Below, in pieces: positions 1 to 8,650 of a stretch of DNA of 64,000 nt (positions are counted from its first letter, which is position 1; each line of letters begins with the position of its first letter). Position numbers and translations under genes: made by a program. The notes below the pieces were generated by a model, which had not been told where the DNA came from, ran no database searches, and saw only the letters and a list, made by a program, of their open reading frames with translations. Source of the DNA: Chloroflexota bacterium (GTDB taxonomy: Bacteria > Chloroflexota > Anaerolineae > Anaerolineales > Anaerolineaceae); assembly GCA_016887485.1 (NCBI GenBank), contig CP069394.1, positions 1,736,001-1,800,000 on the forward strand. The letters run 5' to 3'.

Positions 1-92
1 TGCTGGAATCCACCGGCGAATATGAGATCTGGGCCGGTTCGCCCGCGCGCTGTGTCGGGCAACGGCCCCACCCTGAGGAACCTGCAGCATGA
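1..92 (+). CDS. Acyltransferase C-terminus, left-handed beta-helix type (partial)
   Basis: Only the last 29 codons are in the window, read from base 3 to the TGA at 90-92. The peptide contains EIWAGSPARCVGQ, which resembles the end of hexapeptide-repeat acetyltransferases (WbbJ/maltose-acetyltransferase-like), where a W-x-G-x-PA-(R/K) motif closes the beta-helix. Such enzymes O- or N-acetylate sugars of surface polysaccharides. The stop overlaps the next gene's start (ATGA), so it is probably translationally coupled to the glycosyltransferases that follow. The call rests on a short motif and operon context. Confidence 0.6.
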   Translation, partial: LESTGEYEIWAGSPARCVGQRPHPEEPAA

Positions 93-1111
93 CCCCCAAA
101 ATCTGCCTGGTACCCAAACTGGACGGCCTTGGCGGCATGGTCTCGTTTGAAGCCAAGTTCATCCAGGGCCTTGAAGCCCGGCAAATCCCCTTCACCTTTG
201 ACCTCAACGACCCCGAAATCACTGCTGTACTGGTGATCGGCGGCACAAAGCACGTTTTTCCCCTTTGGGGGGCAAAACGCCTCGGCGCACGGATTGTCCA
301 GCGGTTGAACGGCATGAACTGGTTGCATAAGGTTGAAAAGATCCCGCTGCGGGCTTCCCTGCGTGCTTCCGCCAATAACAGCCTTTTAGCTTTCATCCGG
401 CGTAACCTGGCGGACCGGATCGTCTATCAAAGCGAATTCAGCCAATCCTGGTGGAACCGGGTATATGGCCCGCTCACTATCCCCACTCAGGTGACCCATA
501 ACGGCGTAGACCTGACCCAATACACCCCAGACGGTCCTGGCGAAAGGCCCACGGACCGTTACCGCATCCTGCTGGTGGAAGGGCATCTCACCGGCGGCTA
601 TGCCCGCGGTCTGGAAACAGCCGTAAAAATGTCCGCAGAGGTACAGTCCGAACATAAGCTGCCTGTTGAACTCATGGTCGTCGGCGATGTCAGCCCGGAG
701 ATTCGATTCAAAGCCGAAGCCCTGGCACCCAACTTACCCATCACCTGGCAGGGCGTTGTCCCGCGGGAGACCATTCCCACTCTCGACCGCTCCGCGCATG
801 TGCTCTTCAGCGCAGACCTGAACGCTGCCTGCCCCAACAGTGTGATTGAAGCCCTGGCCTGCGGGCTGCCGGTCGTCGCCTATGACACCGGTGCACTCGC
901 TGAGCTTGTTCTAGGTGGTGCGGGCGAAGTCGTCCCCTATGGCGCGGATTACTGGCGCCTGCAGGACCCCGTCATCCCGCCGTTGGCAGCAGCCTGCGCC
1001 AAAATTCTCAAAGCGAACGATTCCTACCGTCAAAAGGCCCGTCAGTGTGCAGAAGCCTCCTTTGGGCTGGATGCGATGGTGGAAGCCTACCTGAAAGCGT
1101 TGGTGGATTGA
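89..1111 (+). CDS. Glycosyltransferase family 4 (GT-B fold)
   Basis: A 340-residue protein with the two-domain GT-B layout of family GT4. An N-terminal acceptor half carries a Gly-rich loop (GGMVSFEAKFIQGL) near residue 20. A C-terminal nucleotide-sugar half carries the typical PNSVIEALACGLPVVAYDTG segment near residue 250, where the Glu residues of the E-x7-E motif contact the donor. It likely transfers a sugar from a nucleotide donor in the cytoplasm during exopolysaccharide, glycolipid or cell-wall glycan synthesis. It overlaps the upstream acyltransferase (ATGA) and the next glycosyltransferase (TGATG), so the genes form a tight operon. Substrate and linkage cannot be read from the sequence. 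Confidence 0.85.
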   Translation: MTPKICLVPKLDGLGGMVSFEAKFIQGLEARQIPFTFDLNDPEITAVLVIGGTKHVFPLWGAKRLGARIVQRLNGMNWLHKVEKIPLRASLRASANNSLLAFIRRNLADRIVYQSEFSQSWWNRVYGPLTIPTQVTHNGVDLTQYTPDGPGERPTDRYRILLVEGHLTGGYARGLETAVKMSAEVQSEHKLPVELMVVGDVSPEIRFKAEALAPNLPITWQGVVPRETIPTLDRSAHVLFSADLNAACPNSVIEALACGLPVVAYDTGALAELVLGGAGEVVPYGADYWRLQDPVIPPLAAACAKILKANDSYRQKARQCAEASFGLDAMVEAYLKALVD

Positions 1112-2217
1112 TGGACACCTTCTCCGGTAAAGTCGGACTAGTTCAGCGGGTACTGCCGGTCTATCGCGCACCGTTCTTCAACGCGCTGGGCCAGGCTTGC
1201 CCCAATGGCCTGAGCGTCTTCACCGGTCAACCCCGCGCTGAAGAAATGATCAAAACAACGTCCATCCTGGTGGATGCCGCCCTCGTACAGGGAAAGAACT
1301 GGCATTTCTTCCACGGCAACCGCTACCTCTGCTGGCAATCCTGCCTGCATGGCTGGCTGACCCACTGGGAACCGGATGTCCTGATCGTGGAAGCCAACCC
1401 CCGCTACCTGAGCACGCCCGGCGCCATCCGCTGGATGAAAAACCGCCAGCGAACCGTGATCGGCTGGGGTTTGGGCGCGCCACCGCTTTCAGGTGCACTG
1501 GCAGACCTTCGCCGCAACCGCCGCCTGGCCCTCCTGCGCCAGTTGGATGGCATGATCACCTACAGCCAAACCGGCGCGGCGGAATATGCCAGCCTGGGCT
1601 TCCCTGAGGACCGAATCTTCGTGGCCGCCAACGCCGTCACCCCTCCACCTGCCCACCCCCTGCCAATTCGCCCGCCCCTCAAAGGCGGCCAGATACCGCG
1701 CATCCTCTTTGTGGGCCGGTTGCAGGCTCGCAAGAACATCGCCAACCTGCTTCGGGCCTGTGCGGACAGACCCAAAGGGCAGCAACCCGAAGTCGTGATC
1801 GTAGGCGACGGCCCCGAGCGGAACAAACTGGAAGCTCTCGCCGCCGAGATCTACCCCGCTGCCGTTTTCACGGGTGCACTCTATGGTGACGCCCTTGAAG
1901 AACAATTCCGGGCAGCCGATCTCTTCGTCCTCCCTGGCACAGGCGGCCTGGCGATCCAGCAAGCTATGAGCTTTGGACTGCCGGTGATCGCCGCGGAAGC
2001 TGACGGCACTCAGGCCGACCTTGTCCGGCCCACCAACGGCTGGCAGATCCTCGCGGGTGATGTCAGTGCGCTATCCCAGGCTCTTAATGACGCCCTGGCC
2101 GACCCGGACCGTCTGCGCCGGATGGGTGCGGAAAGCTACCGGATCGTTGCCGAGGAGATCAACCTCGACAAAATGGTCAACACCTTCATTCAAGCTCTGA
2201 ACCGGAGCGTGGCATAA
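1111..2217 (+). CDS. Glycosyltransferase family 4/1
   Basis: A 368-residue GT-B glycosyltransferase. I start it at ATG 1111 because that gives the one-base TGATG overlap with the previous gene; a longer reading from 1045 would overlap by 67 bases. N-terminal half: KVGLVQRVLPVYRAPFFNAL, the acceptor-side Rossmann domain. C-terminal half: ILFVGRLQARKNIANLL (near residue 200) and GGLAIQQAMSFGLPVIA (near residue 285), the usual GT4 donor-binding elements. The position normally holding the first donor Glu appears as Gln (AIQQAMSFG), a possible specificity change. It probably acts on the same glycan as its two neighbours. It overlaps the next gene by TAATG. Confidence 0.84.
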   Translation: MDTFSGKVGLVQRVLPVYRAPFFNALGQACPNGLSVFTGQPRAEEMIKTTSILVDAALVQGKNWHFFHGNRYLCWQSCLHGWLTHWEPDVLIVEANPRYLSTPGAIRWMKNRQRTVIGWGLGAPPLSGALADLRRNRRLALLRQLDGMITYSQTGAAEYASLGFPEDRIFVAANAVTPPPAHPLPIRPPLKGGQIPRILFVGRLQARKNIANLLRACADRPKGQQPEVVIVGDGPERNKLEALAAEIYPAAVFTGALYGDALEEQFRAADLFVLPGTGGLAIQQAMSFGLPVIAAEADGTQADLVRPTNGWQILAGDVSALSQALNDALADPDRLRRMGAESYRIVAEEINLDKMVNTFIQALNRSVA

Positions 2218-3440
2218 TGGCAAAAATCCTGCTCATTGCCGACGGCCGCAGCCCCACAACACGCAGTTGGATTGCCCACCTATTCGAACTCGGGTATGAG
2301 ATCAGCCTGGTCTCCACCTATCCCTTCGAACCCATCGAAGGCGTCAATGAGACAATTGTATTCCCCCTGGCCCTCAACCGCTTCCATAACGGCGGAGTAG
2401 TGCAAGGCATGGTGGGTGACAAACAAGGTCTGGTACCCAGCGTAAAGAAATGGGTGAAACATCTGGTTCCTCTTTACCGCAAATTGCGCATCCTGATTGG
2501 CCCGTTCACCGCCCGCGCCTATGCCAGGCGATATCTGGAATTTGTTGCGTCAGTGCAACCGGATCTGGTTCACGCCCTGCGCATCCCCTTTGAAGGCATG
2601 TTAGGCAGTTACACCCCGGAAAGCATTCCCTTCCTGGTGGCGACCTGGGGCAACGACCTCACACTGCACGCGGACAGCACGCCCTGGATGAAAAAGGGGA
2701 CCCGTCACTGCCTGAAACGTGCGGATGGCCTGACCTCAGACACCTCGCGCGATATCCGGCTGGCTCATGACTGGGGCCTGCATCCTGATGCGCCCACCCT
2801 GACAGTCCCAGGCTCCGGCGGCCTTGATCTGGCAGCCTTTGATGAAATACCCCTGGAAAGCTTTGACCCTGCCACATTCAACCTGCCCACGGACAAGCCC
2901 TGGGTAATCAACCCCCGTGGCATTCGACCGGGTTCCATCCATCAGGACATCTTTTTTGAAGCGACCGCCAAAGTGCTGGCAAAAGCACCGAGGACAATCT
3001 TCATCTGCCCAGCCCTGGCTGGTGTGCGGGAAGCTGAAGGGTGGATTCAACAATGGAACCTCGCCGGGCAAGCCTACCTCCTGCCAAAATTATCCCAGGA
3101 GCAGCTTTTTGCCCTGTTCAAGCGGTCACAGATTTTCGTTTCCCCTTCCAGCCACGATGGCACGCCTAATTCCTTGCTCGAAGCAATGGCCTGCGGCTGT
3201 TACCCGGTTTTGGGGCGGATCGAATCACTGGAAGAATGGATCACAGACGGCGTCAATGGGGCTTTGGTTGAACCGCGTGATCCGGATCAACTGGCAGAAG
3301 CCATTCTCGCCGCGCTCCAGTCGCCGAAAATGCGAAAGCAGGCGGCTGAGACCAACCGGCAAATCTTGATTGAGCGCGCTGCCAACCAAACCACCTTGCC
3401 CGCCATCGCCAATTTCTATTCCCAATTCCTCCCCAAATAA
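2217..3440 (+). CDS. Glycosyltransferase family 4
   Basis: A 407-residue GT-B glycosyltransferase and the last gene of the visible polysaccharide operon. The N-terminus ILLIADGRSPTTRSWIAHL is a typical GT4 opening. The donor-binding segment GTPNSLLEAMACGCYPV with its E-x7-E-like pattern lies near residue 325. The middle region (VATWGNDLTL) resembles the conserved H/D-loop region of sugar transferases of this type. It starts within the stop codon of the previous gene. The three consecutive GT4 genes plus an acyltransferase suggest stepwise assembly of an acetylated oligosaccharide. The acceptor is unknown. Confidence 0.85.
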   Translation: MAKILLIADGRSPTTRSWIAHLFELGYEISLVSTYPFEPIEGVNETIVFPLALNRFHNGGVVQGMVGDKQGLVPSVKKWVKHLVPLYRKLRILIGPFTARAYARRYLEFVASVQPDLVHALRIPFEGMLGSYTPESIPFLVATWGNDLTLHADSTPWMKKGTRHCLKRADGLTSDTSRDIRLAHDWGLHPDAPTLTVPGSGGLDLAAFDEIPLESFDPATFNLPTDKPWVINPRGIRPGSIHQDIFFEATAKVLAKAPRTIFICPALAGVREAEGWIQQWNLAGQAYLLPKLSQEQLFALFKRSQIFVSPSSHDGTPNSLLEAMACGCYPVLGRIESLEEWITDGVNGALVEPRDPDQLAEAILAALQSPKMRKQAAETNRQILIERAANQTTLPAIANFYSQFLPK

Positions 3441-3443
3441 AAA

Positions 3444-3467
3444 AACGCCTGGCAATTCCCAGGCGTT
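3444..3467 (-). terminator. Intrinsic terminator for the aldo/keto reductase operon
   Basis: A 9-bp perfect stem (AACGCCTGG / CCAGGCGTT) with a short loop lies between convergent genes. On the minus strand it is followed by a T-rich run (complement of the A run at 3438-3444), so it mainly ends transcription of the leftward genes. The plus-strand side lacks a T run. Confidence 0.75.
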
Positions 3468-3490
3468 CGTCAAATCAGAAATAAGCCACC

Positions 3491-4441
3491 TCAGCGGGTG
3501 ACGATATCCGTGAAATTCAGGAAGTCCATCTGATCGGGGGCGATTTCCACCGCCAGCGCGCCAAGATTCTCCAGCAGGTGCGCTTTTTTACTGGCGGTGG
3601 TGATCGGCAGAACCGCCGGATCCCGATTGAGCATCCAGCCCAGCACAGCCTGGTGTAATGTCACACCCAGGTCATCCGCCACGACCTTCAGCCGTTCCAA
3701 ACGCTGCCGGTTGGCCTGTGTATCGTATGAAGCCCAAAGTGGACGATCCGCCCGGGCATAGGTTCCCTTGAGAAGGGAATAATATGCCAGCAGACGCACA
3801 CCCCGGTTCCGGGCAAAGTCAAAATGTTCCTTGTTCATCACCACATTATCTCCCCAGTCCGCCTCGGGTCGGGGCTGGAGAAAACTATGGTGATTTTGCA
3901 GCGCGACATACTGCGTTAAACCTTCGGATTTGCAGATTTGATAGGCCCCCTCCATCCGCCAGGCGGCGTGGTTGCTGGCCCCCAGCAATCCAACTTTATC
4001 GGAGCGTACTAACGAATCCAGGGTGCGCAGCGTCTCTTCCTGAGGCGTGCTGCGGTCATCCAAGTGAGTGTAATAAAGGTCAATCCGCTCCACCCCCAAA
4101 TTTCGCAGACTCTTTTCACATTCCTGCCGGACCCGATCCGGTGAGGTTCCCAATGGAATATCACGATAATTGAATCCGACCTTGCTGGCGATGAAGATAT
4201 CCTGCCGGACGCCCCGGGCCTGCATCCAGGCCCCAATGGTGCGCTCAGCGTCACCACCGAGCCCCTCCGGCATCCAGCCGGCATAATTATTGGCAGTATC
4301 AATGAACCGGCCGCCCTGTTCATAATAGGTGTCCATCATTTCAAAAGCGGTATTCCGGTCAATCCGGGTGCCGAAATAGGCCGTACCCAGGCAGATCGCG
4401 CTGACCTGGGGGCCATCGTTTCCAAGTGAAAGTGTCTTCAT
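3491..4441 (-). CDS. Aldo/keto reductase
   Basis: A 316-residue NAD(P)H-dependent oxidoreductase of the aldo/keto reductase superfamily (TIM barrel). The catalytic tetrad is visible: Asp and Tyr in FIDTANNYAGW, Lys in FIASKVGF, His in YYTHLDD. The C-terminal cofactor region is AVLPITTASKKAHLLENL. The family reduces sugar aldehydes and other carbonyls in the cytoplasm. A good ribosome site (AAGGA) precedes ATG 4441. It is the last gene of a leftward cluster after phosphoglucomutase and a PAP2 phosphatase, with a 34-base gap to the latter. The physiological substrate is unknown; a sugar-related role is suggested only by context. Confidence 0.9.
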   Translation of the reverse strand: MKTLSLGNDGPQVSAICLGTAYFGTRIDRNTAFEMMDTYYEQGGRFIDTANNYAGWMPEGLGGDAERTIGAWMQARGVRQDIFIASKVGFNYRDIPLGTSPDRVRQECEKSLRNLGVERIDLYYTHLDDRSTPQEETLRTLDSLVRSDKVGLLGASNHAAWRMEGAYQICKSEGLTQYVALQNHHSFLQPRPEADWGDNVVMNKEHFDFARNRGVRLLAYYSLLKGTYARADRPLWASYDTQANRQRLERLKVVADDLGVTLHQAVLGWMLNRDPAVLPITTASKKAHLLENLGALAVEIAPDQMDFLNFTDIVTR

Positions 4442-4475
4442 CGTCGTCCTTCTCTTACTTGCTCGCAGTGATGAG

Positions 4476-5462
4476 CTATGCTTCTGCCGATTTCGGTTCG
4501 TATTCCAACAGCTTCAATTTTTCAAAGACCAGCGGCCCCAGCCAGGCGACCCACAGGCCGATCAGGGTATAGCGGAAGAAACGCAGCGAGAAGCTGAGGA
4601 GATCTCCATTATTTGGAAAGATCGCTCCCAAGCCTAAATAGAGCGCCAAAACGCCCACCAGGCCCACCACAAAGCGAACTAGCCGCCGCCAGCCGCCCTG
4701 GGCCGCCAGGAAATGACCTTTAGTGGCGGTCTGGATCACATAACCGGCCAACATGCCAAACCAGGTGCCAGCCGTGGTGAGCGCGCCTTTCAAGCTGAAA
4801 GGATCCACCTCACCGGCCCGTGCCGCCCAATCAGGCTGAATCACCCATTCATTGGCATTCAGGCTGGCCAGCAAGACCGGCACCAGCAGCAATACCGTGC
4901 TGACCAGGACCCAGAACAGCTTCATGCCCACAGATTGTTTTCCCAGCCAATTGCCAACCGGTTTGCTCAAACCGGCAAAGGCCAACACCAAGAGCCCGCC
5001 CAGCAGCCAGCCCAGGAGCACGTCGCTGAAGAAGTGAACACCCAAATAAAGCCGGGATATACCGATCAGTAAGATCAACACAATCGCCGAGATGGTGAAC
5101 CAGCGTTTCTTCACCTCCACTGCCAGCCAGCCCCAGACCGAGGCCGCAATCTGAGCATGCCCGGAGGGCAAACCAAAAGAAGTCTCATGGGATAAAGGCA
5201 CGACCGTATCGGTGATCCAATAGGGGCGAGGATTGTGAAACAGGAACTTGAAGAAAGTGTTTATGTCCGTACCAAGGAGCAGAACCATCCCCATCCGCAG
5301 CCCGATCGCCTGATCAATGCACCAATAGATCGCCGGTAGTAACAACACAAAAAATTGTTCATACCCGATTGCGGTGATCGCCATCATCGGCCATTTCAGC
5401 CAGATGCCCAGGCTTTGAAAAAATTGATTGACCACAATTTCGAACCCGTTGATAATTTCCAT
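4476..5462 (-). CDS. PAP2-superfamily membrane phosphatase
   Basis: A 328-residue polytopic membrane protein with all three PAP2 signature motifs: K-x6-RP (K72 to RP79-80, KFLFHNPRP), PSGH (99-102), and SR-x5-H-x3-D (S136, R137, H143, D147). The family removes phosphate from lipid phosphates such as phosphatidate or undecaprenyl diphosphate at the outer membrane face. Several hydrophobic helices follow the catalytic core. The C-terminal half (from about residue 160) adds further membrane segments not needed for the PAP2 core, so it is longer than minimal PgpB/BcrC-type enzymes. The ribosome site AAGGAG precedes ATG 5462. Undecaprenyl-diphosphate recycling is a plausible role given the nearby glycan genes, but this is inference. 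Confidence 0.88.
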   Translation of the reverse strand: MEIINGFEIVVNQFFQSLGIWLKWPMMAITAIGYEQFFVLLLPAIYWCIDQAIGLRMGMVLLLGTDINTFFKFLFHNPRPYWITDTVVPLSHETSFGLPSGHAQIAASVWGWLAVEVKKRWFTISAIVLILLIGISRLYLGVHFFSDVLLGWLLGGLLVLAFAGLSKPVGNWLGKQSVGMKLFWVLVSTVLLLVPVLLASLNANEWVIQPDWAARAGEVDPFSLKGALTTAGTWFGMLAGYVIQTATKGHFLAAQGGWRRLVRFVVGLVGVLALYLGLGAIFPNNGDLLSFSLRFFRYTLIGLWVAWLGPLVFEKLKLLEYEPKSAEA

Positions 5463-5526
5463 ACCCTCTCCTTAATCCCTCAGTAGTGATGAAAGATGTC
5501 ATACATCAGATAAGCCATCAACACAA

Positions 5527-5543
5527 GCCACTGGTTCAGTGGC
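5527..5543 (-). terminator. Weak stem-loop after phosphoglucomutase
   Basis: A 7-bp perfect inverted repeat (GCCACTG / CAGTGGC) with a 3-base loop lies just downstream of the phosphoglucomutase stop on the minus strand. It is followed by TTGTGTTG rather than a clean T run, so it may be a partial terminator or an mRNA-stabilising hairpin. Confidence 0.35.
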
Positions 5544-5557
5544 CTATCTGTTAATTC

Positions 5558-7207
5558 CTACAGCTCATTCTCAAAAAGATCCTGAACGATCTCCTGGCCT
5601 TCTTTGAGAACCTTTTCCAGGTGATCTTCGCTCTTGAAGCTCTCTGCGTAGATCTTGTAGATATCTTCTGTGCCGGAGGGCCGAACAGCCACCCAGCCAT
5701 TTTCCGCTACCAGTTTCAGCCCGCCAATCGGGGCATCATTCCCCGGAGCACGGGTCAATTTGGCCTCGATCGGTTCACCCGCCAGGGTATCCGTCATGAC
5801 CATCTCGGGGGTCAATTTCTTAAAGACAGCCCGCTCTTCCAAGGTGGCCGGCGCTTCAAGGCGTTTGTAATAGGATTTGCCAAACTGGTCTTCCAAATCC
5901 TCATAATGAATGGCAGGGTCATCACCCGTCACGGCCAGAATCTCGCAAGCCAACAGGTCCATAATGATGCCATCCTTATCGGTCGTCCAGGTGGTGCCAT
6001 CCATCCGCAGGAATGAAGCCCCCGCACTTTCCTCACCGCCAAAGCCCAGGCTGCCTCTCAGCAGACCGGGGACAAACCATTTGAATCCAACCGGCGTTTC
6101 CGTCACACCCCGCCCCAGTGACCGGGCCACCCGGTCCAGCATCGCGCTGGTGACCACCGTCTTCCCAACCGTGGCGGAGGGCTGCCAGTTTTGCCGGTTG
6201 CTGAAAAGGTACCAGGCAGAAACGGCCAGAAAATGATTGGGATTCATCAAACCGCCTTCGGGTGTGACAATTCCATGCCGGTCATAATCCGGGTCGTTGC
6301 CAAAGGCAACGTCGAATTTATCCTTGAGAGATATCAGTGAAGCCATCGCATAGGGTGACGAACAATCCATGCGTATCTTTCCGTCAAAATCCACGGTCAT
6401 GAATCGGAAGGTTGGATCAACCGCGGGGTTCACCACATCCATATCCAGCCCATACATCGCAGCGATCGGTTCCCAATACTGGATACCCGCGCCGCCCAGA
6501 GGATCCACACCAATTCGCAAGCCCGAAGCAGCAATCGCTTCCAAATTGACCACATTGCGTAGGTCTTCGATATAGGGATGGAGATAATCCTCAAAATGGG
6601 TCGTGTCCGCCTTCAGCGCCTTTTCCCAGAGCATCCGTTTGACAGGCCTTAGTCCCTGGCGCAGGATCTCATTCGCCCGGTCCTGAATCGCCCTGGTCGC
6701 TTCGGTGCCTGCCGGGCCGCCGTTAGGTGGGTTATATTTGAAGCCGCCATTGTTCGGGGGGTTATGGGAGGGTGTGATCACCACACCATCCGCTTCAACG
6801 CCGGAATGATCCCGGTTAAAGATCAGAATCGCCCGTGAGATCACCGGCGTGGGGGTGTAGCCCAGCCCCTCTTGCAGGACAATATCAACGCCATTGCCCG
6901 CGAAGACTTCCACAGCCGTGCGCATCGCCGGTTCTGAGAGAGCGTGGGTATCCATGCCGATATAAAGTGGCCCGGTAATCCCCTGCCCAGCGCGATATTC
7001 GACAATCGCCTGGCTGGTCGCAAGGATATGATCCTCATTAAATGAGCCATTCAGCGAGGTGCCCCGGTGACCAGAGGTCCCAAAACGGACCTGCTGGGTG
7101 ATCTCATCCGGATCGGGGTGTTCAGTATAGTAAGCTGAAATTAATCTAGGGACATCAACCAACAAACTGTTTGGCGCTGGCTTTCCAGCAAGTGGGCTGA
7201 TCTTCAT
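5558..7207 (-). CDS. pgm: Phosphoglucomutase, alpha-D-glucose-phosphate specific
   Basis: A 549-residue enzyme interconverting glucose-1-phosphate and glucose-6-phosphate, linking glycolysis to nucleotide-sugar synthesis. Motifs: GTSGHRG near residue 43, active-site serine S147 in ITPSHNPP, Mg-binding DPDYDRHG near residue 307, sugar-binding GGEESAG near residue 395, phosphate-binding [15 protein letters not shown] near the C-terminus. Length and motifs match the E. coli Pgm-type branch rather than the shorter phosphomannomutases. Ribosome site AAGGAAG upstream of ATG 7207. It is the first gene of the leftward cluster. Its product, glucose-1-phosphate, would feed the UDP-sugar donors used by the glycosyltransferases at 0.1-3.4 kb. 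Confidence 0.95.
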   Translation of the reverse strand: MKISPLAGKPAPNSLLVDVPRLISAYYTEHPDPDEITQQVRFGTSGHRGTSLNGSFNEDHILATSQAIVEYRAGQGITGPLYIGMDTHALSEPAMRTAVEVFAGNGVDIVLQEGLGYTPTPVISRAILIFNRDHSGVEADGVVITPSHNPPNNGGFKYNPPNGGPAGTEATRAIQDRANEILRQGLRPVKRMLWEKALKADTTHFEDYLHPYIEDLRNVVNLEAIAASGLRIGVDPLGGAGIQYWEPIAAMYGLDMDVVNPAVDPTFRFMTVDFDGKIRMDCSSPYAMASLISLKDKFDVAFGNDPDYDRHGIVTPEGGLMNPNHFLAVSAWYLFSNRQNWQPSATVGKTVVTSAMLDRVARSLGRGVTETPVGFKWFVPGLLRGSLGFGGEESAGASFLRMDGTTWTTDKDGIIMDLLACEILAVTGDDPAIHYEDLEDQFGKSYYKRLEAPATLEERAVFKKLTPEMVMTDTLAGEPIEAKLTRAPGNDAPIGGLKLVAENGWVAVRPSGTEDIYKIYAESFKSEDHLEKVLKEGQEIVQDLFENEL

Positions 7208-7313
7208 ATTTCTTCCTTTTTTATCCTTACTTTGATATTAAGCCGATTATACCTCACCCCTATTGTCCGTTATAATCAGAACCAATGCCGCTAGCGAAAT
7301 AAGGTGAGATTCC

Positions 7314-7823
7314 ATGTCCCGAATGACCCTCAAATTCAAACCCGATTACGATGACTATCTGAATGCTTCCCAGGCCGCCACTTTCAACCGGCCTACGATT
7401 GTGCTCATTGTCCTTATGGGGATTGTCTCCATCGCCACCATCCTGGCCCTCGGGCTGGGCTGGCTCTCTGTGGATAACGAGCGGCTGCTGCTCTATTTGC
7501 TCCCACCAATGATGTTCATCTTCTTCCTGCTCTACACGCCGATCAACCTGCGGCGAGCGGCAAAGAAAGTTGCCAAAGAAGGGCTTGAGTTTGAATGGCG
7601 CGTAAATAACGCCGGGATTTCAGAGATCAAGGGCGAGAAAACAACCAAATATAATTGGGAATCCTTCAGCCTGGCCGAGGAAAGTGATGGTTATTACCTG
7701 CTCTTTTCCCGCACCAATCGCTCAGAATATATTTTCATCCCCAAAGCAGTTTTCACGGAGCCGGAGGAGGAAAAAGCCTTTCGCGAATTGGTCACAGAAC
7801 ACCTGGGGACCTTCAAACGATAA
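7314..7823 (+). CDS. YcxB-like membrane protein
   Basis: A 169-residue protein with two membrane helices (about residues 28-50 and 58-78) and a C-terminal soluble domain. That domain has the pattern of the YcxB family: WRVNNAGISEI, then a short strand and W-x-S-F (KYNWESFSLAEE), then YYLLFSRTNRSEYIFIPKAVF. The YcxB domain is a PH-like fold of unknown function in small bacterial membrane proteins. A TATAAT box lies at 7271-7276 upstream, and AAGGTGAG precedes ATG 7314. It is divergent from phosphoglucomutase. No enzymatic role can be assigned. Confidence 0.7.
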   Translation: MSRMTLKFKPDYDDYLNASQAATFNRPTIVLIVLMGIVSIATILALGLGWLSVDNERLLLYLLPPMMFIFFLLYTPINLRRAAKKVAKEGLEFEWRVNNAGISEIKGEKTTKYNWESFSLAEESDGYYLLFSRTNRSEYIFIPKAVFTEPEEEKAFRELVTEHLGTFKR

Positions 7824-7830
7824 GCGCTGG

Positions 7831-7858
7831 TTGGCCCTCTTGAAGTATGAAGTATAAT
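7831..7858 (+). promoter_or_regulatory. Sigma-70-type promoter for the SlyD-like gene
   Basis: TTGGCC (7831-7836) and TATAAT (7853-7858) are separated by 16 bases, placing transcription start near 7865, about 40 bases before the start codon at 7906. Confidence 0.6.
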
Positions 7859-7905
7859 GAAGCGATTTAAATTACACCCCGCTTATGGGAATGAGGAGTG
7901 AGATA

Positions 7906-8427
7906 ATGGCAGAAGAAAAAGCATTAACCGTCGACAAAGATGTCGCCGTTACCATGGATTACCAATTGGAAGTGGAAGGCCAGGAAGTTGATTCCGGTCC
8001 CATCCAGTTCCTTTATGGACACAGCAATATCATCTCCGGCCTTGAAGATCAAATTAAAGGTATGAAGGTCGGCGATGAAAAGGAAGTTCATGTTGAGGCC
8101 AAGGACGCCTATGGACATTATGATCCCGAACTTGAAATCGATGTCCCGCGGACCAGTTTCCCCGACAATTTCGACATTGAACTTGGCCGCCCCATGCGCA
8201 TGCAGGATGGTCAGGGCCATGTCTTCACAGGCATCGCCATCGCCATCACCGACGAGGTCGTGAAGCTGAACCTGAACCACCCCCTGGCCGGCAAAGATCT
8301 GGTCTTCAAAACCCGGATTGATGACCTGCGCCCCGCAACTGAAACCGAGATCCAGCAAGGCGCAATCGCCAGCTCATGCTCGGGTTGTGGCAGCGGTGAC
8401 TGCGGCTGTGAAAGTGGCTGCTGCTAA
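7906..8427 (+). CDS. slyD: FKBP-type peptidyl-prolyl isomerase, SlyD-like
   Basis: A 173-residue protein. ATG 7906 is preferred over the in-frame ATG 7885 because GAGGAGTGAG sits just before it. The FKBP core is split by an insert-in-flap domain as in SlyD: residues 1-70 with the substrate-binding SGPIQFLYG and GLEDQIKGMKVGDEK, the IF domain (about 70-125), then HPLAGKDLVF. SlyD proteins catalyse proline isomerisation, act as chaperones and bind metal through a C-terminal tail. Here the tail (SCSGCGSGDCGCESGCC) is rich in Cys but has no His, unlike the His-rich tail of E. coli SlyD. It is monocistronic, with its own promoter and terminator. Confidence 0.88.
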   Translation: MAEEKALTVDKDVAVTMDYQLEVEGQEVDSGPIQFLYGHSNIISGLEDQIKGMKVGDEKEVHVEAKDAYGHYDPELEIDVPRTSFPDNFDIELGRPMRMQDGQGHVFTGIAIAITDEVVKLNLNHPLAGKDLVFKTRIDDLRPATETEIQQGAIASSCSGCGSGDCGCESGCC

Positions 8428-8449
8428 GCCTTTGAAGAAATGAAAGTTG

Positions 8450-8480
8450 ACACCGCTGGAGTAATTCAGCGGTGTTTTTT
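8450..8480 (+). terminator. Intrinsic terminator after the SlyD-like gene
   Basis: A 9-bp perfect stem (ACACCGCTG / CAGCGGTGT) with an 8-base loop is directly followed by six T residues. This is a strong canonical rho-independent terminator. Confidence 0.9.
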
Positions 8481-8525
8481 GTATCCTCATCTAGCAAATT
8501 AGGAATTTGTGAGCCGATCAATTGA

Positions 8526-8554
8526 TTGACGCTGGTTGTTGTATGTGTTAGAAT
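8526..8554 (+). promoter_or_regulatory. Strong sigma-70-type promoter for tRNA-Glu
   Basis: TTGACG (8526-8531) and TAGAAT (8549-8554) are separated by exactly 17 bases. The expected start near 8561 is a few bases before the tRNA at 8564, so the precursor would have almost no 5' leader. Confidence 0.75.
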
Positions 8555-8563
8555 TTTTTGCAC

Positions 8564-8636
8564 GCCCCCATCGTCTAGCGGCCTAGGACGTGGCCCTCTC
8601 AAGGCCAAAACCGGGATTCGAATTCCCGTGGGGGCA
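8564..8636 (+). tRNA. tRNA-Glu (anticodon CTC)
   Basis: A full cloverleaf can be drawn: acceptor stem GCCCCCA / TGGGGGC, D-arm TCGTCTAGCGGCCTAGGACG in the usual tRNA-Glu form, anticodon stem TGGCC / GGCCA around loop CTCTCAA (anticodon CTC, reading GAG), and T-arm CCGGGATTCGAATTCCCG. CCA is not encoded. The 3' half of this tRNA recurs in broken form at 8834-8886. Confidence 0.93.
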
Positions 8637-8650
8637 CTTTCCTTTTAATT

